From NCBI GenBank assembly GCA_029298735.1, contig JANSLP010000111.1:1-64000 (forward strand): a DNA stretch of 64,000 bases, in the 5' to 3' direction. Within the stretch, counting starts at the first letter, position 1. Each line of letters starts with the position of its first letter. A program made the translations under genes and the position numbers. This stretch comes from Ophiostoma sp. CBS 140.51 (Eukaryota > Ascomycota > Sordariomycetes > Ophiostomatales > Ophiostomataceae). Shown here one piece after another: positions 55,601 through 64,000 of the stretch. The notes under the pieces were generated by a model, which was given only the letters and a program-made list of their open reading frames with translations, had not been told where the DNA came from and did not search any database.

Positions 55601-57064
55601 CCCTTTTCCCTTTTTACTTCTTTTCTTTCTCTCCCCTCTTTTTATTTCCCAAACCATTCGATCATCCACCACCACACTATCACCACTCACGTCCAACACC
55701 GTCTCCAAACGACCGTCACTCTCTCACATTTTCCCTTTTTCTCCAAGGTACGTATCAGCCCTACACGAAAACGCAAAAAAGCTTTTTTCCACCTGCATCG
55801 CCATTGTCGTCACGATCCATACATGTACATATTCCCTATGATGTCCACGTCATGATTGCCTCCCCTTTACCCTCACTATGTCCGTTGCGACTTGTTGCCC
55901 ACTCCATGCTTCCTATTCTGCCCATTCCCCGCCATTGTCCGCAAACCGCCAGACAAGCAGCAGAGATCGAGCCGATGCAGATGCACAAGCAAACGCAGAT
56001 GCAAATGCAAATGCAACCGCTGCATCCAAACCACCGCGAGTCCAGAGAGCCCGGCGAACCACCGTGATCGTTCGCACCGACCGGCCCCCGTCCTGCCTAA
56101 ATGCCCGCCCTCGTCCGGTACGCCACGTTCCCAATTGGCCGCCCTCCCGCACCCACTCCTCTGCTCGCAGAGGGGTTGCAAGCCAGGACAGAAAGGACCG
56201 GTGAGATGGTTCTCTAGCTCGTTTGGTTATGGCTTGCGCGTCGCTTCGCTGGCGGTGTAAAACAAACAATATAACCCGGCTGGACGGGGCCCAAAAGGGG
56301 CATCAACGCGGATCACGGTTCTAGGTTTTGCTTGGACTATGAGCATCACCCAACATCACCACTTCTGCTCCCGCTGGCTGGCGCTTCGCTTCGGCCTTCA
56401 TCTCGGTGCTGGGTTGCGGGCTGTCTTTCCTGTGGCTCGTTGATCTGGCGCTGTTCTATTTGGCTTGCCTTGCTGGCGCTGTTGCTTGTCCGCCTTAGTG
56501 CCACCTTTGCGCGGACCCCACCGCATCGGCCAGAAGAGAGAAGCGGGGAGAGCCTCCTTTTTTCACTCACTGCCGTCTGGCCCTCTTTTCGCTCGCCCTG
56601 TTCCACCTGACCTCTCCTCCCAATCTGCCTTCTCTGCCCTTCACTCCGCCTCTGCCTCCTTGTCCTCTCCTCCTCTCACCTCCCTCAACACTTTACCTCC
56701 TGCATATCGTCAACACCGCAAAAACCAACGCCAACACCATATTCTCTGCTGTCTAGTGCAACGCTCTTCTTTTCCCTTGTCATTCGCTTTTTTATCAATT
56801 CCTCAATCAACATGTTTGTCTCTCCTGTCTAACTGCCGTGCTGCTATCCAATTCCCCCTTCACCCCCCTTGCTCTGCTGTGCTTCGTCCCCCCTTTCCCC
56901 GGCGCAAACGGACGTCGCGACGTTTGCCGTTTTTTCAAACATCGCCAATTGCCCGCGTTTTGAGATTTATTCGCGTACTTCTTCTTTTCAAACTCAGAAT
57001 ATTGCTGGTGCTGTGCTGTTCGTTTTGCTAACATCTTGCGCCCTTCAGTCACACAACCGCCACA
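52676..57064. promoter_or_regulatory. 4.4-kb region upstream of the 14-3-3 gene
   Basis: No protein gene recognised. From about 55.3 kb to 57.0 kb the plus strand is strongly C/T-rich, as in long leaders of highly expressed fungal genes. A branch site GCTAAC near 57027 and a TTCAG acceptor ending at 57048, only 16 bp before the ATG, suggest a 5' UTR intron; GGTACGT at 55745 is one possible donor. A short hexamer-like repeat (ATGCAA/ATGCAG) lies at 55974-56017. The left third serves the divergent IF1 gene. Confidence 0.4.
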
Positions 57065-58270
57065 ATGGGTCACGAAGACGCCGTCTACCTCGCCAAGCTC
57101 GCTGAGCAGGCTGAGCGCTACGAGGGTACGTCAATAATGCAAACCACGAGATGCGAGATACTGGATACTGGGTCTCCAAATCGATTGTCGCCTCGAGAAA
57201 CTACGGGTTCGCGGGCTTCAAGCGCGTTTGGCAGCCCAATTCTACCAGTAGCCTTGAATCCCAGCCGAATCCCAGCCAAATCAAAGTAAACCAGTCGAAC
57301 ACACCTACTAACGCGCCACTTCTCCCCCTTCTACAGAGATGGTCGACAATATGAAGATTGTCGCCTCCAAGGACCAGGACCTGACCGTCGAGGAGCGCAA
57401 CCTGCTGTCCGTCGCCTACAAGAACGTCATCGGCGCCCGCCGTGCGTCGTGGAGAATCGTCACCTCCATTGAGCAGAAGGAGGAGTCCAAGGGCAACTCG
57501 TCGCAAGTCACCCTTATCAAGGAGTACCGCCAGAAGATCGAGGAGGAGCTCGCCGGTATCTGCGACGACATCCTGAAGGTCCTCGACGACCACCTGATCC
57601 CCTCTGCCAAGACCGGCGAGTCCAAGGTCTTCTACCACAAGATGAAGGGTGACTACCACCGTTACTTGGCCGAGTTTGCTATTGGCGACAGACGCAAGGA
57701 CTCCGCCGACAAGTCGCTCGAGGCCTACAAGGCTGCCACCGAGGTTGCCCAGACCGAGCTGCCGCCTACCCACCCCATCCGCCTGGGTCTTGCCCTGAAC
57801 TTCTCCGTGTTCTACTACGAGATCCTGAACGCCCCCGACCAGGCCTGCCACCTGGCCAAGCAGGCTTTCGACGATGCTATTGCCGGTACGTGTTTTTGCG
57901 CCACAAACTGCCCACCAACCTGGTCAGATCCAAATACTTCGAGAATCAATCACCCGCTAACTAATATGTCTTACAGAGCTCGACACCCTGAGCGAGGAGA
58001 GCTACAAGGACTCGACCCTCATCATGCAGCTCCTGCGCGACAACCTGGTAAGGACCCCACGAGCCTCTTTGCGACCGACTCGGATGAACGAAAATGGAGG
58101 AAGAAGAAGAAGAAAACAGCCCACTAACCACATTTTCTTAATCACAGACCCTCTGGACGTCTTCCGAGGCAGAGCCCGCTGCCGCCCCCACCGAGGCCGA
58201 GGCCGCTCCCCAGGAGGAGGCCAAGGCTGCCGAGCCGGCCCCGGCTGCGGAGGAGCCCAAGGCCGAGTAA
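57065..58270 (+). CDS. 14-3-3 protein (BMH-type)
   Basis: Four exons, 57065-57125, 57337-57885, 57977-58047 and 58148-58270, with introns of 211, 91 and 100 bp, give 267 residues. The sequence shows the family's signature blocks: YLAKLAEQAERYEEMV, LTVEERNLLSVAYKNVIGAR, YRQKIEEELAGICDDIL, SKVFYHKMKGDYHRYLAEFA, LGLALNFSVFYYEILN and the final-helix STLIMQLLRDNLTLWTS, split by introns 2 and 3. The tail is Ala/Glu/Pro-rich. It dimerises and binds phosphoserine/phosphothreonine motifs in signalling and metabolic proteins in the cytosol. Ascomycetes usually have two such genes; this one is not assigned to a particular paralogue. Confidence 0.96.
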
Positions 58271-59104
58271 ACAAAAACTCGACGTTGACGTGTTCTTTCC
58301 TTTCTTGGGTTGCTTTTTCTCGTCCGGTTCTCGGTTGATCTTTTTTGATTGTTGAAATTCCGGCGGATTCTGGCTGGTGTCTTCGGAGTGTATGTGCACA
58401 AAGGAAAGAAGGAAGGGATTTTCGTCTTTTTTCACTGAAAAACGGAAAGAGAAAAAAAACCTACACATCACAATTGTATTGTGCTTGATTTTTTTTTTTA
58501 TATGCTGTGCGAGTCACAATATTTGTCCCCTTCCCTCGAGCCCATCTTTTTTCCCCCGCTGTCTTACAAAATTCCCCCCCAAACCACCTTTTTTCCAAAC
58601 TTTTTATCTCTTCTTTCTTTTTTGTACTCGTTTTCAGCATCTCGATTTAGAGGTCGGTAAGAAAAGAAACAAGAGGCGAAGAAAAAACCAAACTACAAAA
58701 AAAAAAGATTAATTTTCCAATATATCAAAGAATTCCCATTGCGTTATATCTCAAAACTACTGTTCCTGTCTTGCTTGCATGCCTCGTCTGTTTGTTCTTG
58801 CTGCCCTTCATACTCCTATCTGCTTTCCATTTTCTCTTCCAAGTGACTCTGTATCATTTATCTTCTACTTGTAGCTCTCGTAGCTATTTTAAGGGCTCAT
58901 CCCACCTTCAGCATTAAAGCCACAAAGCATCGTAGAGACCCATCAAATCTGGGCTGTCGTTGGCTCATACACAAAGTACTCGCGTATTAAATGGCCACTA
59001 TAAGGCAATGATTGAAGTTGCTAGCCACCATACGTTTCTTAAAACAGGACGCTACATACAAATCTCCTCTTTGTTAAACAAACCCATTTCTCTTCAAGAT
59101 CAAC
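58271..59104. terminator. Convergent 3' region of 14-3-3 and DPH4
   Basis: T-rich and low-complexity 3' UTR DNA with poly-T/poly-A runs near 58490 and 58698. No gene recognised. Confidence 0.4.
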
Positions 59105-59758
59105 TTAGTCTTCCTCCCCCATTTCATCATCGTCGTCATCCTCGCCTCCGTCTGGCGCAACCGCAAAGTGCACACACAGCCATAGACTACAGTCCTGGCA
59201 CCCCACCAGCAGTTCACCGGCCGGTATTGTTGTCGTCGCAGCTTTTGTGCCTTGATTTCCCATCAGCAGCTCCTCCATCGCTTCCGCATCCAGCTCCTCC
59301 TCCAGATCCCGCTCGCCAAACGTGTACCCCCGCGGGTTGCCGCACCGGCACGTGCGGTACCATGTCTGCATAGCTTCGTCGTAGGGAAGCTCGTCGAGGT
59401 CGACAATCTCAAGGCCCGTGGCCGTAGGCTCCAGAGCGGCCGAGGCGCTTTCGAGGGTGCCAGCAGTCGGAGCAGTGTTACCGGAAGCGCTATCGCCACC
59501 TAGAGCAATGTAGGCGGCTTTGATGTCGTCGACAGTAAAGTTGGATGCCGCAGAGGAGGCGCCACTACCAGCGCGCATCTGCTTGTCCGGGTGGTGCTGG
59601 AGGAGAGCGCGGCGGTAGGCGCGGCGGACGAGGGCGGCGCGGGTGGCCTGGTCGGCCGGTGATGTGGAAGAGTTGTCAGAAGAAGAGTAAGAGGCCGACG
59701 TGAACCATGATGGATCCAGGCCAAGGACGAGCCATGGTGTCTTGCGAGGATCGGCCAT
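59105..59758 (-). CDS. DPH4: Diphthamide biosynthesis protein 4 (J-domain, CSL zinc finger)
   Basis: Single exon, 217 residues from ATG 59758. The N-terminal J domain has YRRALLQHHPDKQ with the HPD triad at 56-58, and an insert-rich helix III/IV region. The C-terminal CSL (DPH-type) zinc finger has Cys137 and Cys139 (YRTCRCG) and Cys187 and Cys190 (VGCQDCSLWLCVHF). Dph4 (Jjj3) delivers or maintains electrons or iron for the Dph1-Dph2 step of diphthamide formation and stimulates Hsp70. An acidic tail (EDDDDDEMGEED) is common in the family. The partner enzyme subunit DPH2 is in the same window. Confidence 0.93.
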   Translation of the reverse strand: MADPRKTPWLVLGLDPSWFTSASYSSSDNSSTSPADQATRAALVRRAYRRALLQHHPDKQMRAGSGASSAASNFTVDDIKAAYIALGGDSASGNTAPTAGTLESASAALEPTATGLEIVDLDELPYDEAMQTWYRTCRCGNPRGYTFGERDLEEELDAEAMEELLMGNQGTKAATTTIPAGELLVGCQDCSLWLCVHFAVAPDGGEDDDDDEMGEED

Positions 59759-60310
59759 TGTGGTTGTGTGTGAAAAAGTGCGTATGTTGAGAGGTTAATG
59801 AAATGAAAAAGTTGTATAAAAAAGGTGTGAAAATATAAGAAAGATGATGGGAAATTAGTACAAAAATAAAATCAACAAAGATTTTAAACCATAAAATGTA
59901 GAGACCACTCTATATATCTCCTAAAAACAGAATAATGGGAAGAAGAGAAGGTTGAGATGATATCTTAGCCCGAAGTAGTTTGTTTTCTTTCCATAATACA
60001 GTTTTGTTGTCGCGACATGTGGTTGAAGTGAAAATTTTGGTGGAGAGGCAAATGACTAAGCAGTACAGCCAACATCGCCCACCCGACATACATCTGCCAA
60101 CTCGGCCAACATGATAATCACAACATTTTCATACTTAGACGCGTTGAAATTGTCCCGAAACTAGATGTATATATATTTTAATGCCCTTTTGCTACATAGC
60201 CATTCTTACACTTGAACTAAAATCCCTTGAAGTAAAGTCCAATCCATTCTTATACCATTTTTCTCTCCCTCCTATCCACGATATCCGCAGAATATAAATT
60301 CCTTATCTCT
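59759..60310. other. DPH4 upstream region and ARS2 3' region
   Basis: AT-rich, no gene recognised. The DPH4 promoter and the ARS2 3' UTR must overlap here since both genes run on the minus strand. Confidence 0.35.
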
Positions 60311-63300
60311 CTAATAGTTCAGTTCACCACCAGCGCCGTTGCCGGCCTGGTCTAGATCATCGTAGCTCTTGATCGTGCGGCCCTGGATGGCCTCACGCGG
60401 GCCGGCAGCGGAGCCACCACCGCCACCATCACCCCAGCGTCCAGGTGTACCGGCAGCACCACCGCCGGCAGCAAAGCCGCCGAGGCCACCTCCACCACGG
60501 CCGCCACGTCCGCCGCCGCCGCCACCGCTATTATGCATTGGAGACCCGCCAGTGATGCCACCATCGGGGTTCCAGCGCATGGGACGGCGGTCGTAGGGGC
60601 CCGACCGGCTGTTGTTGTGCCGGGGCCCACCACCACGGCGAATGGGCCCAGGACCGCCAGGGCTGCCGCCCATGGGGCTCTGCCAGCTGCCAGGTACCTG
60701 CATAGCAACTGGGTTGAACATGTTGAACCCAGGAGTTCCACCAGCTCCAGGAAAGCCGGGCATGGGCGGCAGGCCACCGGCAGCACTCAGGTTGTAATTG
60801 TGGAGGTTGAAGCCGCGGGGTGTGCCCGTTGGCGTTTGTCCTGCACCCGCTGAGAAGTGTCCGTTTGAACCGGGATCTGTCCTTGAAGGTGCAATATGCG
60901 CCGGGTCGGCGACGTATGCGTTTACCAGCTCAATCTAGGAGGGAGGTAGTTAGTACGGATAGGTTTGTAAAAATGTGGGAAGAGGAGGATTGACTTACAT
61001 CGGCTTTCAGCGCTTCGAGCCACTCGCCGTGGCGCTTTTCAACGTGCTTCCGCCAAAAGTGTTCCTCCTTAAACAACTTGGTGCATTCGGGGAGCTTGCA
61101 TCGATACTTGTGCTCGTCCTCCTGCTTGACGTGCTTGGCGAGCTCAACGTCCAGAGCCTCGTCCAATGGCTTGCCACCAAACTTGTGCAGGTCAGTTGAC
61201 TCAGGGTCCAGCACCTGGCTAATCTTCTCTTCAAACGTCTTGACCCAGTTAAAGGCGCGAAGCATCTGCTGCTCTGACTTTGTCAAGCCGGAGCGGTTCT
61301 TCCCGCCGTTGCCCTTATCACCACCAGCAACAGAACCCCGACCGCCCTCGTCAGGCAGCTCACCCTCCTCTGCATCACCAGACGAAGAGGGATCGTGGCG
61401 CTTAACCGAGAATGGGTATGGCTCGCCATGCGCCGAAGCGCGTGCCACCTCCAGCGACGTCGGGGTTAGTGAGCTCCGGGGCCGGCGCAAATGTCCGCCA
61501 GGACACTTCCGCGTCAGCTCGTGCACAGAGTCGCTTTCAAAAACGCAGAAGAAGCAGAAGTTGAAGACGCGCCGCAGGTACTCAATCAATAGATCGAGCT
61601 GCTTCTTTTGGCCTAGCACGTACTCGTCATCGACTTCATCGACAACCGCACCGTCCTCAAGCTCCTCACCGTCTTCTTCTTCTTCTTCTTCCTCACCGTC
61701 CTCCATGCCATCCATTTCGTCGTCGCCACCGACTTCGAAGTCCAGGTTGACATCCATATCCACCCGCCGGCTCTTCTTGACTTTTCTCTTCTTGGGAGCA
61801 GCACTCCGATCGTTGGGTACGTGGATGGGCTGGAGGCGGCCGGTATGCCGAAGCTCCTCGACCTTCTCCTCGACCTTGAACACACCGTTAAAGGTCGAAT
61901 CGACATCTGCCTCGAACTTGGCTACCAGGCGCTGAACAAGGTGCAGATCTCTGTCGATACGCTCTGGGGCTGAAAACAGATCCCACAGAGCCTTCTTCCG
62001 AAAGACGGTCGGCGGGTTGTGCACACCCACGTGGCATGTAAAGTCGCCACGGACCTCGTCCTTCACCGTCTTGCTGTTGACAGCCTCGAGTGCCCGCTCA
62101 GCAATGGGGACGGTCGCCGGATTCTCTATGTCCATGTTACCGTCATCATCCTGGACAGAGAAGCCACCTTCAGGGCCTGGGTTGAGCATGATCCATCCAA
62201 TGCGATGGTAGCGTTTGCCAGGATTGGGATCACTCAGTGACAGCCATCGGTAGCCACCTTCGCCCTCACCAAGGTGCTCACGGCAGAAGTTCTCGAGGTT
62301 CTGCCGGCTGACCGTTGGCGCGATCGTCTTGATCAACAACGTCGGCGCAGTGAGGGTCTCATCCCGCAGATCAGCAGCAGCCACCGCGGGGATCAGATCA
62401 CCAACACCAAGGGTATCGTTGGCCGCAGCCTCGCCCTCCTCCTTCTCAGCGGCGACAGCAAGAGCATCGTTCTTGTTGACACCTTCCAGGGTGAACTCGT
62501 CAAAGAGACCCGCTTCCAGATCTTGTTCCCACTGCGAGTAGAAGCTCTTGCGGACCTCTGCCAGTTGTTGTCTGAAAGGCTCCCGCACAGCCGGAACATA
62601 GCGCTCCTGGAACCATTGTTCTTCCTTGTGCTGCTTGACAAATGCCGCTGCGAGCTTGCCCTGCATCTCCTCTTTGTATTTGTCGTAGTCAGCCTGGATC
62701 TTGGCCTTCTCCTCCTGCATCTCTTTGGGTCCCCGGGGTTGGCGATCCCGTTCAGGCCTGCGCCCTGTCCTCTGGGCCTCGTTCTCGTCCTTGATCTTCT
62801 CGTTTGCGCGCCACCATTCTCCAAAGAATGAGAAGCCGACTTGATATGGCAGGTTTATGGGGTCAGGGATGGGGTTTGTCATTGTCGGGCGTGGTGGTTG
62901 TTGGTGGTGCAGCGGAGGAGTCAGGGTCGAGATGCCACCGCTGGACGTTGTAAGATGAAGCGGCTGGCCAGGGACGTATCGGTCAATGTTGGCAGGCGGC
63001 GAGTTGATGCGACGACGGTCATCTCTGTCGCCCCGGTCGCGGTCACGGCCACCGCCATTGCCGTATTCGTCTCTTGCCCGTGGACGAGGCTCGTAGCGAT
63101 CAACGGCCGTCGGTGACCGTGACCGTGCTAGACGGCGATTCCGCTCTGGTTGCCCTGTTCGTTCGAATGACGTGTCAGTACTGCTGCTAGCTACCCAACC
63201 GGGAGACTTTCTGTTTTCCATTGTCACCGACATGGGCAGTGTCTTACCTGGAGACCTGCCACGGTAAAATGGGTCACGATCGTCTTTGCGCTCATCGTTC

Positions 63301-63353
63301 CATGATCTGTCCGGCGGCGACCGCCCCGAGGCTGATCTGAAGTAGGAGTCCAT
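60311..63353 (-). CDS. ARS2/SERRATE-type zinc-finger protein
   Basis: Exons 60999-63353 and 60311-60934 with a 64-bp phase-0 intron give 992 residues. The Arg/Ser/Asp-rich N-terminus (RDRDRGDRDD) precedes the SERRATE/Ars2 N-terminal domain with NLPYQVGFSFFGEWWR. A mid-region with LLIKTIAPTVSRQNLENFC resembles the RRM-like fold, followed by an acidic/basic stretch (EEEEEEEDGEE), and a zinc finger with Cys752, Cys757, His770 and His775 (CKLPEC-x12-H-x4-H). The Gly-rich exon 2 ends in GELNY. Ars2 proteins link the nuclear cap-binding complex to RNA processing and decay. The protein is present in the nucleus of most fungi and absent from budding yeast. Confidence 0.9.
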
Positions 63354-64000
63354 CGTCGCGACGACGGGATGCTGGTGTGGAAGCTATAGGCGACATGATG
63401 GCGGTTAGAGAGAGGTTCGATAAAAAAGGTGAAGCAAGAGCTTTGGGTTAAAAAAATGAAGAATAAGGGCAGGTTTGCTTGTTATTCGGAGGACAAAGTA
63501 GGCGGAGGGAGGTAGGACAGAAAGCTTATGGAAAAGGCGGAGGTAGGAGATGGAAACGGGGCCAAGCACAATGGGCCGGCCAATAACAGCTAATTGAAAG
63601 AAGGAGAGGACATAGAAAGAGAAAAGAAAGACGATGGGGACAGAAAATAAACACGACGACGACGAAGGCAGGGCATCAAGGGAGGAAGTAGAAGAGACGA
63701 TGAAGAGAGAGAAAAACGAACAATTTTCTGATTGTATTCTTGGGGCAAAAACAAAGAAGAAAGAGAGACCAATGGTGCAAAGAATGACGACAATAGTCTT
63801 CTGGCGATGCAGTCGGCAGCTCGGCTCGTGTAGAGAAGCCGGCGAGCTTGTACGTTGTGATGGTCGTGGATGCGAGAGCGACAGTGACGGAGAGAGAGAG
63901 AAGGGAAGCCAGAAGCCAGAAGTTCGAGACAGCAACAAAAAGGACAGCCCGTCGCGGCGCGATTGAGGCAGAGTTACGGGGGAAGGAGCGCTGGGAGGAA
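63354..64000. promoter_or_regulatory. Upstream region of the ARS2 gene
   Basis: Purine-rich on the plus strand (CT-rich in the direction of ARS2 transcription), as expected for a leader. No gene recognised to the window edge. Confidence 0.4.

Noticed and set aside
1..64000. tRNA, rRNA or CRISPR features
   Set aside because: No tRNA arm pattern, 5S-like sequence or regularly spaced repeat array was recognised by eye; a covariance-model search would be decisive.

Overview
The window is nuclear DNA from a filamentous ascomycete, most likely a Sordariomycete. The evidence is short GT-AG introns (about 50-220 bp) with CTAAC/CTGAC branch sites, GC-rich codon use, single-copy genes typical of that class, and a left arm whose damage looks like repeat-induced point mutation (RIP). 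I cannot name the species; Ophiostomatales would fit but is a guess.

Left arm, 1 to about 21 kb: a mutated accessory island. It holds recognisable but broken genes: two related membrane proteins (408-1365 and 8485-9222), a DUF3723 protein with a 14-residue coiled-coil repeat (1816-5353), a protein-kinase-like gene (5595-6480), a GH18 class III chitinase (6715-8155), a GAC1-like PP1 regulatory subunit with a CBM21 domain (about 12846-13420), an unidentified ORF (14160-14611), a small Cys-rich protein (15423-15653), an uncharacterised fungal family member (about 15700-17300) and a ferric reductase (18800-20445). Roughly 70 in-frame stops were read in these genes; all are TAG or TAA and none is TGA. 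This is what CpA-to-TpA mutation on either strand gives (CAG, CAA and TGG become TAG or TAA). One kinase-like gene (9842-10618) inside the island is intact. DUF3723 and ferric reductase genes are known accessory cargo of Starship giant transposons, so the island may be the remains of one; no DUF3435 captain recombinase was seen.

Right arm, about 21.3 to 64 kb: ordinary gene-rich DNA with 17 intact genes: secreted alpha/beta hydrolase (+), DPH2 (-), MCT-like MFS transporter (-), ISD11 (-), MIC19 (+), TYW3 (-), eIF3m (+), UMP kinase URA6 with a mitochondrial-type leader (-), a four-TM fungal protein (-), eIF2-gamma (+), a LAA2/DUF5102-like protein (-), nucleoporin NSP1 (+), the ATP synthase inhibitor IF1 (-), 14-3-3 (+), DPH4 (-) and ARS2 (-). 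Several act in translation (DPH2 and DPH4 in diphthamide on eEF2, TYW3 in wybutosine on tRNA-Phe, eIF3m, eIF2-gamma) and several in mitochondria (ISD11, MIC19, IF1, possibly URA6). Exon boundaries were worked out by hand from splice signals, frame and family conservation.

Two gene-free stretches of about 4.5 kb (39979-44562 and 52676-57064) precede the four-TM gene/eIF2-gamma and the 14-3-3 gene. No tRNA, rRNA or CRISPR array was recognised.
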